Source: Streptomyces humi
GTDB taxonomy: Bacteria > Actinomycetota > Actinomycetes > Streptomycetales > Streptomycetaceae
DNA: 40,925 nt
Direction of reading: 5' to 3'
NCBI RefSeq assembly: GCF_001005085.2
Contig: NZ_LBMU02000033.1
Coordinates: 1 to 40,925 of the forward strand
A program made the position numbers and the translations under genes. Below are positions 7,023 to 14,665 of this stretch, piece after piece (position 1 is the first letter of the stretch; every line of letters begins with the position of its first letter). The notes beneath the pieces were generated by a model, which worked only from the letters and a program-made list of their open reading frames with translations, was not told the origin of the DNA and did no database searches.

Positions 7023-7775
7023 TCAGCCCAGGTCGAGGAAGTTCTCCAGGCCGAAGGTCAGGCCGGGAGTCGTGACCACGCGGCGGGCGCCGAGCAGGAT
7101 GCCCGGCATGAAGCTGCTGTGGTGGAGGGAGTCGTGGCGGACGGTGAGGGTCTCGCCCTCGCCGCCCAGCAGGACCTCCTGGTGGGCGAGGAGGCCGCGG
7201 AGGCGGATCGCGTGGACCGGAACGCCGTCGACGCTGGCTCCCCGTGCGCCGTCCAGGGCCGTGAGCGTGGCGTCCGGGGCGGGCGCGGTGCCGGCCTTGG
7301 CACGGGCCTCGGCGATGAGCTGGGCCGTGCGGGTGGCGGTGCCGGAGGGGGCGTCGACCTTGTTCGGGTGGTGGAGTTCGACGACCTCCACCGACTCGAA
7401 GTACGGGGCGGCGATCTGCGCGAACTTCATCGTCAGCACGGCGCCGATGGAGAAGTTCGGGGCGATGAGCACGCCGGTCTCCGGGGACTGGGCGAGCCAG
7501 CCCTTCAGCTGCGCGAGGCGTTCGTCGGTCCAGCCCGTCGTGCCGACGACGGCGTGGATGCCGTGGCGTACGCAGAAGTCGAGGTTGCCCATCACCGAGG
7601 CGGGGGTGGTGAGTTCGACGGCGACCTGGGCGCCGGACGCCTCCAGCACCTCCAGCTTGTCGCCCCGGCCGAGGGCGGCGACCAGCTCCAGGTCCTCGGC
7701 GGCCTCGACCGCCTTGACGGCCTCGGAGCCGATCCGGCCCTTGGCGCCGAGGACCGCCACGCGCAGCTTGCTCAT
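7023..7775 (-). CDS. dapB: 4-hydroxy-tetrahydrodipicolinate reductase
   Basis: DapB reduces the DapA product with NAD(P)H in the lysine/diaminopimelate pathway. The 250-aa protein has the N-terminal dinucleotide fold (VAVLGAKGRIG, residues 6-16) and the catalytic and substrate segment VVELHHPNKVDAPSGT with His135, His136, Lys139 and the SGT phosphate-like loop. Its length matches the family. The M16 peptidase gene ends 26 bp upstream on the same strand, and the small TPR-like membrane gene follows at once, so a pnp-peptidase-dapB-membrane protein transcript is likely. Confidence 0.96.
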   Translation of the reverse strand: MSKLRVAVLGAKGRIGSEAVKAVEAAEDLELVAALGRGDKLEVLEASGAQVAVELTTPASVMGNLDFCVRHGIHAVVGTTGWTDERLAQLKGWLAQSPETGVLIAPNFSIGAVLTMKFAQIAAPYFESVEVVELHHPNKVDAPSGTATRTAQLIAEARAKAGTAPAPDATLTALDGARGASVDGVPVHAIRLRGLLAHQEVLLGGEGETLTVRHDSLHHSSFMPGILLGARRVVTTPGLTFGLENFLDLG

Positions 7776-7801
7776 CTTCTTCGTTCCTTACCGGTGGTGT
7801 G

Positions 7802-9181
7802 TCAGGCGACGGCGTCGTGCAGGCGTGCGGCCTGTTTGTCCTTCAGCGGGCCGATGACCGACAGCGACGGGCGCTGTCCCAGGATGTCGCGGGCGACGGA
7901 GCGGACCTCGTCCGGGGTCACGGCCGCTATCCGGGCCAGCATGTCGTCGACGGACATCTGCTCGCCCCAGCACAGCTCGCTCTTGCCGATGCGGTTCATC
8001 AGCGCGCCGGTGTCCTCCAGGCCGAGCACCGTGGAGCCCCGGAGCTGGCCGATGGCACGCCCTATCTCCTCGTCCGGCAGACCGTGCTCGGCGACCTGGT
8101 CGAGTTCGTCCCGGCAGATCTTGAGGACGTCGTGGACCTGCGAGGGACGGCAGCCGGCGTAGACGCCGAACAGGCCGCAGTCGGCGAAGCCCGAGGTGTA
8201 GGAGTACACGCTGTAGGCCAGGCCGCGCTTCTCGCGGACCTCCTGGAAGAGCCGGGAGGACATGCCGCCGCCGAGGGCGGTGTTGAGGACGCCGAGTGCC
8301 CAGCGGCGGTCGTCGGTGCGGGCGAGTCCGGGCATGCCGAGGACCACGTGTGCCTGCTCGGTCTTGCGGCCGAGGAGTTCGACGCGGCCCGCGGTGCGGA
8401 TCGTACGGCTGCCGTCGCGCGGGGCGACGGGGGCGGCCGCCGCCGTCCTGAAGGCGCCGGCCTTCTCGAAGGCGGCGCGGACCTGTCGTACGACCTTGTT
8501 GTGGTCGACGTTGCCGGCCGCGGCGACCACCAGGTGGGTGGGGTCGTAGTGCTTCTTGTAGAAGCGGCGGATGCGGTCGGCGGTGAGGGCGTTGACGGTG
8601 TCGACGGTGCCGAGGACCGGGCGGCCGAGGGCGTTGTCGCCGAACATGGTGTGCGCGAACAGGTCGTGCACGCAGTCGCCGGGGTCGTCCTCGGTCATGG
8701 CGATCTCTTCGAGGATCGCGCCGCGCTCGACGTTCACGTCCTCTTCGCGGATGAGCGAGCCGGTCAGCATGTCGCAGACGACGTCTATGGCGAGCGGCAG
8801 GTCGGTGTCGAGCACGCGTGCGTAGTAGCACGTGTACTCCTTCGCCGTGAACGCGTTCATCTCGCCGCCGACGGCGTCGACGGCGGCGGAGATGTCCAGG
8901 GCGGAGCGGCGCGCGGTGCCCTTGAAGAGCAGGTGCTCCAGGTAGTGCGTGGCGCCGTTCAGGGCGGGGGTCTCGTCGCGGGAGCCGACGTTGGCCCAGA
9001 TGCCGAAGGTCGCGGAGCGGACCGAGGGCAGGGTCTCGGTGACGATGCGCAGGCCGCCGGGGAGGGTGGTCTTGCGGACCGTGCCGATGCCGTTCTCGCC
9101 CTTGATCAGGGTTTGGGTACGGGCGACGGCCCGCGCCTCCGAGGAGGTGCGGGCCGTCGCCGTGGAGCTGCTCGACGTCAC
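7802..9181 (-). CDS. M16 family zinc metallopeptidase
   Basis: A 459-aa single-chain member of the insulinase/processing-peptidase family. The inverted zinc motif HYLEH is at residues 79-83 with the third ligand near Glu159, and the C-terminal half carries the paired Arg...Tyr region (GGGMSSRLFQEVREKRGLAYSVYSY). The GTG start overlaps the PNPase stop codon as GTGA, so translation is probably coupled. The same pnp-peptidase pair occurs in Mycobacterium (gpsI-pepR), so the linkage is conserved in actinobacteria, though the substrate is not known to me. Confidence 0.92.
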   Translation of the reverse strand: MTSSSSTATARTSSEARAVARTQTLIKGENGIGTVRKTTLPGGLRIVTETLPSVRSATFGIWANVGSRDETPALNGATHYLEHLLFKGTARRSALDISAAVDAVGGEMNAFTAKEYTCYYARVLDTDLPLAIDVVCDMLTGSLIREEDVNVERGAILEEIAMTEDDPGDCVHDLFAHTMFGDNALGRPVLGTVDTVNALTADRIRRFYKKHYDPTHLVVAAAGNVDHNKVVRQVRAAFEKAGAFRTAAAAPVAPRDGSRTIRTAGRVELLGRKTEQAHVVLGMPGLARTDDRRWALGVLNTALGGGMSSRLFQEVREKRGLAYSVYSYTSGFADCGLFGVYAGCRPSQVHDVLKICRDELDQVAEHGLPDEEIGRAIGQLRGSTVLGLEDTGALMNRIGKSELCWGEQMSVDDMLARIAAVTPDEVRSVARDILGQRPSLSVIGPLKDKQAARLHDAVA

Positions 9182-11400
9182 TTGTCGGTGTCGTCCTTCG
9201 CGTCCTCGGAGGAACCTTCCTCGCCCTCGATCACGGGGACGAGGGAGAGCTTGCCGCGGGAGTCGATCTCGGCGATCTCGACCTGGACCTTCTGGCCCAC
9301 ACCGAGGACGTCCTCGACGTTCTCCACGCGCTTGCCGCCGGCCAGCTTGCGGATCTGCGAGATGTGCAGCAGACCGTCCTTGCCGGGGAGGAGGGAGACG
9401 AAGGCGCCGAACGTCGTCGTCTTCACGACCGTGCCCAGGTAGCGCTCGCCGACCTCGGGCATCGTCGGGTTGGCGATGCCGTTGATGGTCGTACGGGCGG
9501 CCTCGGCGGACGGGCCGTCGGCGGCACCGATGTAGATGGTGCCGTCGTCCTCGATGGTGATCTCGGCGCCGGTGTCCTCCTGGATCTGGTTGATCATCTT
9601 GCCCTTGGGGCCGATGACCTCGCCGATCTTGTCCACGGGGATCTTGACGGTGATGATCCGCGGGGCGTTCGGGGACATCTCGTCCGGCTTGTCGATCGCT
9701 TCCATCATCACGTCGAGGATGTGGAGGCGGGCGTCCCGGGCCTGCTTCAGCGCGGCGGCCAGGACGGAGGCCGGGATGCCGTCCAGCTTGGTGTCGAGCT
9801 GGAGGGCGGTCACGAACTCCTTGGTGCCGGCGACCTTGAAGTCCATGTCACCGAAGGCGTCCTCCGCACCGAGGATGTCGGTGAGGGTGACGTAGTGCGT
9901 CTCGCCGTCGATGTCCTGGGAGATCAGGCCCATGGCGATACCGGCGACGGGGGCCTTCAGCGGCACACCGGCGTTCAGCAGCGACATGGTGGAGGCGCAG
10001 ACCGAGCCCATGGACGTCGAGCCGTTGGAGCTCAGGGCCTCGGAGACCTGGCGGATCGCGTAGGGGAACTCCTCGCGCGTCGGCAGGACCGGCACGAGGG
10101 CGCGCTCGGCGAGGGCGCCGTGGCCGATCTCGCGGCGCTTCGGGGAGCCGACGCGGCCGGTCTCGCCGGTGGAGTACGGCGGGAAGTTGTAGTTGTGCAT
10201 GTAGCGCTTGCGGGTCACCGGGGAGAGGGTGTCCAGCTGCTGCTCCATCCGGAGCATGTTGAGGGTGGTGACGCCCAGGATCTGGGTCTCGCCACGCTCG
10301 AACACCGCGGAACCGTGCACCCGCGGGATGGCCTCGACCTCGGCGGCGAGCGTGCGGATGTCCGTGACACCGCGGCCGTCGATGCGCTTCTTCTCCTTGA
10401 TCACGCGCTCGCGGACCAGCTGCTTGGTGAGCGAGCGGTACGCGGCGGAGATCTCCTTCTCGCGGCCCTCGAACTCCGGGAGCAGCTTCTCGGCGGCCAG
10501 ACCCTTGACGCGGTCCAGCTCGGCCTCGCGCTCCTGCTTGCCCGCGATGGTCAGCGCGGAGGCCAGCTCCGGGCGGACGGCGGCGGACAGCGCCTCCAGG
10601 ACGTCGTCCTGGTAGTCGAGGAAGATCGGGAACTCGCCGGTCGGCTTGGCGGCCTTCGCGGCGAGGTCGGCCTGCGCCTTGCAGAGGACCTTGATGAAGG
10701 GCTTCGCGGCCTCCAGACCGGCGGCGACGACCTCCTCGGTGGGCGCCTCGGCGCCGCCCTTGACCAGCTGGATGGTCTTGTCGGTGGCCTCGGCCTCGAC
10801 CATCATGATCGCGACGTCGCCGTCCTCCAGGGCGCGACCGGCGACCACCATGTCGAAGACGGCGTCCTCGAGCTCGGAGTGCGTCGGGAAGGCGACCCAC
10901 TGGCCGTTGATCAGCGCGACGCGGACGCCGCCGATCGGGCCGGAGAAGGGCAGGCCGGCCAGCTGGGTGGACGCGGACGCGGCGTTGATCGCGACGACGT
11001 CGTACAGGTGGTCGGGGTTGAGCGCCATGATGGTGGCGACGACCTGGATCTCGTTGCGCAGGCCCTTCTTGAAGGACGGGCGCAGCGGGCGGTCGATCAG
11101 ACGGCAGGTGAGGATCGCGTCCTCGCTCGGCCGGCCCTCACGGCGGAAGAAGGAACCCGGGATCTTGCCGGCGGCGTACATCCGCTCCTCGACGTCCACC
11201 GTGAGGGGGAAGAAGTCGAGCTGGTCCTTGGGGTTCTTGGAGGCGGTGGTGGCCGACAGCACCATGGTGTCGTCGTCCAGGTACGCCACGGCGGAGCCGG
11301 CGGCCTGCTTGGCCAGGCGGCCCGTCTCGAAGCGGATGGTGCGGGTACCGAAGGCGCCGTTGTCGATGACTGCCTCGGCGTAGTGGGTCTCGTTCTCCAC
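9178..11400 (-). CDS. pnp: Polyribonucleotide nucleotidyltransferase (PNPase)
   Basis: PNPase degrades RNA 3' to 5' by phosphorolysis and can add 3' tails; in Streptomyces it was first described as guanosine pentaphosphate synthetase. The 740-aa protein has two RNase PH domains separated by a helical linker, a KH domain (about 585-645, with the GPKGKMI loop) and an S1 domain (about 651-722), then an acidic tail. I start at GTG 11400 because the following ENETHYAEAVIDNG matches the known N-terminus and GGAGAAA precedes it; the frame stays open further upstream. It is downstream of rpsO, the classic rpsO-pnp arrangement, and overlaps the M16 gene by 4 bp. Confidence 0.96.
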   Translation of the reverse strand: MENETHYAEAVIDNGAFGTRTIRFETGRLAKQAAGSAVAYLDDDTMVLSATTASKNPKDQLDFFPLTVDVEERMYAAGKIPGSFFRREGRPSEDAILTCRLIDRPLRPSFKKGLRNEIQVVATIMALNPDHLYDVVAINAASASTQLAGLPFSGPIGGVRVALINGQWVAFPTHSELEDAVFDMVVAGRALEDGDVAIMMVEAEATDKTIQLVKGGAEAPTEEVVAAGLEAAKPFIKVLCKAQADLAAKAAKPTGEFPIFLDYQDDVLEALSAAVRPELASALTIAGKQEREAELDRVKGLAAEKLLPEFEGREKEISAAYRSLTKQLVRERVIKEKKRIDGRGVTDIRTLAAEVEAIPRVHGSAVFERGETQILGVTTLNMLRMEQQLDTLSPVTRKRYMHNYNFPPYSTGETGRVGSPKRREIGHGALAERALVPVLPTREEFPYAIRQVSEALSSNGSTSMGSVCASTMSLLNAGVPLKAPVAGIAMGLISQDIDGETHYVTLTDILGAEDAFGDMDFKVAGTKEFVTALQLDTKLDGIPASVLAAALKQARDARLHILDVMMEAIDKPDEMSPNAPRIITVKIPVDKIGEVIGPKGKMINQIQEDTGAEITIEDDGTIYIGAADGPSAEAARTTINGIANPTMPEVGERYLGTVVKTTTFGAFVSLLPGKDGLLHISQIRKLAGGKRVENVEDVLGVGQKVQVEIAEIDSRGKLSLVPVIEGEEGSSEDAKDDTDK

Positions 11401-11734
11401 TAGCGTTTTCTCCGTTACTTTCGTCTGCGTTACGTCTTTTGTCCCGGTCTGCCCGTGTGGCAGTGGGACGGTTGCGGAGAAGCGCGCCGTGCTGTGCGGG
11501 CCGGTCTTCGATCGAAGCACCCGGGGCTCGCTTCCCCCCGGGGGCCACTACCGAGGACCGGCGGCGGCTTGGGTGCGCCTCTCCTTGTTCGTCGTTCCTT
11601 GTTCGTGCTGTGTCGTGCGTATTGCGTTGTGCTACCACACTACAAAGCGTGAGTGACACTCCGCACGTTTCCGTACGTACGGCAAAGGGAGCGGCCCCGG
11701 GTTTCTCTCCGGGAACCGCTCCCTTCATGGCGTC
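11401..11734 (-). promoter_or_regulatory. rpsO-pnp intergenic region
   Basis: This 334-bp gap separates rpsO from pnp. It holds the rpsO-proximal hairpin at 11685-11725 and, further towards pnp, a plausible promoter zone (TTGTAG around 11644 followed about 18 bases later by TACGCA on the minus strand). In S. coelicolor, pnp is transcribed both by readthrough from rpsO and from an intergenic promoter, and RNase III acts on the intergenic hairpin. I see no additional gene. Confidence 0.55.
11685..11725 (-). terminator. rpsO-pnp intergenic hairpin
   Basis: Outer 10-bp arms (11685-11694 with 11716-11725) enclose an inner 5-bp stem (11696-11700 with 11709-11713), starting ten bases past the rpsO stop. 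It is a partial terminator and the probable equivalent of the known RNase III-processed hairpin. Confidence 0.75.
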
Positions 11735-12022
11735 TTACTTGGCGCCCGCCGCACCGCGGCGGATGCCCAGGCGGTCGACCAGCGCACGGAAGCGCTGGAT
11801 GTCCTTCTTCGCCAGGTACTGAAGCAGGCGACGGCGCTGACCGACCAGGATCAGCAGACCACGACGGGAGTGGTGGTCGTGCTTGTGGGTCTTGAGGTGC
11901 TCGGTCAGGTCGGAGATCCGACGGGAGAGCAGAGCGACCTGGACCTCGGGGGAGCCGGTGTCACCCTCCTTGGTACCGAACTCGCCGATGATCTGCTTCT
12001 TCGTAGCGGCGTCGAGCGACAC
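11735..12022 (-). CDS. rpsO: 30S ribosomal protein S15
   Basis: S15 binds the central domain of 16S rRNA and nucleates assembly of the small-subunit platform. The 95-aa sequence from GTG 12022 (SLDAATKKQIIGEFG) to the C-terminal GIRRGAAGAK matches the family over its whole length, including the GDTGSPEVQVALLSRRI and HKHDHHSRRGLL signatures. I chose this GTG because GAGGAG lies about six bases upstream; the longer open frame adds ten unconserved residues. It is the first gene of the rpsO-pnp unit. Confidence 0.96.
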   Translation of the reverse strand: MSLDAATKKQIIGEFGTKEGDTGSPEVQVALLSRRISDLTEHLKTHKHDHHSRRGLLILVGQRRRLLQYLAKKDIQRFRALVDRLGIRRGAAGAK

Positions 12023-12144
12023 GCGTACTCCTCGTAGTCTGTGTGTTGCCACCGAGTGCTCCCGGTCTGCATCGCGGGAGAGCTTCCGTTACTCGGGAGG
12101 CGGGGATCCGCTGGGCGCTGCCTCCAGGGTCCGCGGGGGACTCC

Positions 12145-12180
12145 GGGGGTGCGTACACAAACGGCCGTCGTCAAGAGTAC
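12145..12180 (-). promoter_or_regulatory. Candidate rpsO promoter
   Basis: A consensus-like -35 TTGACG (12174-12169, minus strand) lies about 150 bp upstream of the rpsO start. A -10 is less clear in the following TTTGTGTACGC. Within the 280-bp divergent gap I see no other strong signal. Confidence 0.3.
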
Positions 12181-12302
12181 CAGTGCCGGTGACGGTCTCC
12201 GACCGGGGTCCGGGCCGTTGTCCACAGGCCCCGACGAGCGGGTACGACCGCCAGTAGTGTGACGGTCACAGCTTACGGACGTCGGGAAGGGGTCGCCGCG
12301 GG

Positions 12303-12596
12303 ATGAGCGAGACGGCTGAGGAGACGAAGGCACGCAAGGAGCGGGAACGGGACGAGCTCTACGCGCTCGACATCTCGGGCGTCGAGTGGCACTGCGCGCC
12401 CGGTACCGAGCAGGACGAGGAGCGGGTGGAGATCGCCTACCTGCCCGAGGGCGCGGTGGCGATGCGGTCGTCGCTCGACCCGGACACCGTGCTGCGGTAC
12501 ACGGAGGCGGAGTGGCGGGCCTTCGTACTGGGCGCCCGTGACGGGGAGTTCGACCTGGAGCCGACGGAGCGCAACGGCGGCCTCGCCGCGCAGTGA
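12303..12596 (+). CDS. DUF397-like small protein
   Basis: A 97-aa protein with a charged N-terminal stretch and a C-terminal DUF397-type core: VEWHC, then VEIAYLPEGAVAMRSSLDPDTVLRYTEAEWRAFVLGARDGEFDL, where the AEWRAF...GEF signature is characteristic. DUF397 proteins are abundant in Streptomyces, often beside XRE regulators, and their biochemical role is poorly known. Here it stands alone between rpsO and a beta-propeller gene. In S. coelicolor, as I remember it, the homologous position (SCO5735) borders the ESX secretion locus. Confidence 0.75.
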   Translation: MSETAEETKARKERERDELYALDISGVEWHCAPGTEQDEERVEIAYLPEGAVAMRSSLDPDTVLRYTEAEWRAFVLGARDGEFDLEPTERNGGLAAQ

Positions 12597-12603
12597 CCCG
12601 GCG

Positions 12604-12649
12604 CCCCCGCCGGCGGGCGGCACGCGCGCGTGCCGCCCGCCGGCGGGGG
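12604..12649. terminator. 46-bp perfect palindrome, bidirectional terminator
   Basis: Twenty-three bases on each side pair without mismatch around a CGCG centre. It fills the gap between the convergent genes ending at 12596 and 12652. Confidence 0.85.
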
Positions 12650-12651
12650 GT

Positions 12652-14154
12652 TCAGCCGGTCTCCGCGCCGCCGATGCCGAGCACGGAGAGCACCGCGGCC
12701 TGCGGGTGCTTGTCGTCGGCGGCGAGTTCCCGCTTCGCGAAGAACACCCGGCCCTGTTCCACCACGATGTCCGCCTGCGTCGGGTCGGCGAGTTCGCCCT
12801 CCTCGTCGGACGGCAGACCGAAGAGCAGGTACGGCGTCTGCCTGCCGGTCCGCGGGTCCCAGCTGAGCACGGCGGACGGCTCGATGTCGCTGAGGCTGGC
12901 GCGGAGGACCAGCAGCCGGTCACCGCTCATCCGCAGCGGGACGACGGGTTCCAGGGAGCGCCCGTCGAGCTTGCCCTCGGTCCTGCCGGTCCTCCGGTCG
13001 AAAGCGACGATCCAGTTCTCCGGCTGGTCGATCTCGGACTGGTCCTTGCTGGTGACGAAGACCCGGTCGGGTCCGACGACCACGCCGTCGCAGTTCTCGA
13101 CGTCCCCGAAGAACCCCGCGGAGAAGTAGCGGTCGCCGCACTCGGGGTCGTAGGCGTCGCCGCCCATGGAGATGGTGGCGAGTTTGCCGCCGTCGTCGCC
13201 GTCGAGGGTGATGAGGTCGGTGACGAGGGTGTCCCCGGCCGCGACGGCGAGCACCGGCGGGTCGGCGGAGGGCAGGAAGACGTCCTGGACGCCGGCCGCC
13301 ACCTTGTACGTCCACTCGGGTTCTCCGGTGCGCGGGGTGAGCCGCTGCACCCGGTACGTGGTGTCGGTCCCCTCGCCGCAGCTCTCCAGGGCGAGCAGCG
13401 CGCCGCCGCCGGCGAAGCCCTTGTCGACGCACCTGGCGCCGGTCGAGCTGTTCCACAGCCGCTTGCCGTGCGCCATGTCGTACGCCACCGAACCATGGCC
13501 CCAGGCCACCGCTACGACCCCCTCGGCCAGCGTGAGGTTCGTGTTGGTGACGTAGGCCTCGCGTGCCGAGGGCATCGTGGCCGTCCACAGCTTCTTGCCG
13601 GTGTCCAGGTCGAGGAAGACGACCTCGTCGCAGATGCCGGCGTCCTTGGTGCCCTTGCGCTTGGCGGGCTGCACCACGACCGCCGTGCGGCCGTCGGCGG
13701 TCACGTGGCCGGTGGTGGCGCAGAGGTGACCGTCGAGCTGGAGGGTCCAGGCCGTGTCGTCGGCGCCGGGTTCGATCCGCACGCCGATGATCTTCGTGCC
13801 GATGCCCTTGGCCAGGATCTTGCCGGTGGCCCAGGTGCCGGGGGCGTAACGCGGGCTGGGATCGCTCTCCTTGGGGAGGTTCTCCTCGTAGTGGTCGACC
13901 ACCACCTGCCCCTCGGGCGAGGCCGGAGCCTTCTCGACGGTCTGCCGTATCGCGTCCGGGGCCGGGGCGGCGGCCCGCGGGGCGCCGGAGGACGTGCCGC
14001 CGCCCCCGGTCAGCAGCAGCGTGCCGCCCACGGCCAGCGCGACGGCCACGGCGGCCGCCAGCACCCCGGACAGACGTCTGCGCCGCTTCCGGCGCTCGCC
14101 GTCGGCGGCCAGCGCGGACTGTGTGTAGACGGATGGAGGTGGGCCGAAGCTCAC
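12652..14154 (-). CDS. Membrane-anchored PQQ-like beta-propeller protein
   Basis: A 500-aa protein from GTG 14154 (AAGGAA about nine bases upstream; the open frame continues 23 codons further without a better site). Residues 1-28 are cytoplasmic and end in a run of basic residues, one helix follows (about 29-52), then a Gly/Ser/Ala/Pro linker and a large extracytoplasmic domain. That domain has repeated blade signatures (VVFLDLDTGKKLWTATM, YDMAHGKRLWNSSTG, LTPRTGEPEWTYKV, VAFDRRTGRTEGKL, LSWDPRTGRQTPYL) typical of PQQ/WD-like propellers. Such proteins are common near Streptomyces ESX loci. Ligand and partner are unknown. Confidence 0.82.
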   Translation of the reverse strand: MSFGPPPSVYTQSALAADGERRKRRRRLSGVLAAAVAVALAVGGTLLLTGGGGTSSGAPRAAAPAPDAIRQTVEKAPASPEGQVVVDHYEENLPKESDPSPRYAPGTWATGKILAKGIGTKIIGVRIEPGADDTAWTLQLDGHLCATTGHVTADGRTAVVVQPAKRKGTKDAGICDEVVFLDLDTGKKLWTATMPSAREAYVTNTNLTLAEGVVAVAWGHGSVAYDMAHGKRLWNSSTGARCVDKGFAGGGALLALESCGEGTDTTYRVQRLTPRTGEPEWTYKVAAGVQDVFLPSADPPVLAVAAGDTLVTDLITLDGDDGGKLATISMGGDAYDPECGDRYFSAGFFGDVENCDGVVVGPDRVFVTSKDQSEIDQPENWIVAFDRRTGRTEGKLDGRSLEPVVPLRMSGDRLLVLRASLSDIEPSAVLSWDPRTGRQTPYLLFGLPSDEEGELADPTQADIVVEQGRVFFAKRELAADDKHPQAAVLSVLGIGGAETG

Positions 14155-14665
14155 GCCGAACAGTTCCTTCCTTCTCTGCTGCGCGCTACGCGCACGGCAG
14201 AACTCCCGGGAAGGTCGCGGCATGTGCCGTGCACACCTCGCACTCCCCCGTCCCCCGTGGCGTCCGCGCGCAATGCCCCGCTTTGCGGGGCCGGTTCAGC
14301 TGTGCTCACGCGAACACCCGCTCACCCTATCTCCCGGCGAACCGTCAACTGATGCCCGAACTGAAGGTACTTGCCCGTTTTGTTCATCGATTGTTCGGCA
14401 ATTCGAAAGCCGCGCAGACCACTTCCGGGCAGGGTGTGACCAGGTGGACGTCCGTCGAGAGGCGGACGGGCCTGCCGAGGTGCGGCTCGTGGTGATTAGG
14501 CTTGGAGTGGGGGTGCGACGTCAGGACCGTGAACACGACGTCGGTCCCCCGAGGGGGAGAGCCGGTGGATCGGACTACCTCACACGAATACGGATGCTGA
14601 GAACGACACGACACGGTCGTCGCGCCGGCACGGCATGAGGGTGCTCGACCACACCAGGAGGAACT
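14155..14665. other. Divergent intergenic region, propeller gene / MinD-like gene
   Basis: This 511-bp gap carries promoters for both flanking genes. A GCCCCGC-TTT-GCGGGGC hairpin is at 14275-14291. A possible -10 (TAGGCT) for the MinD-like gene lies near 14498-14503, and its ribosome-binding site AGGAGG is just before 14666. I see no coding potential that would represent leftover ESX genes. Confidence 0.45.
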
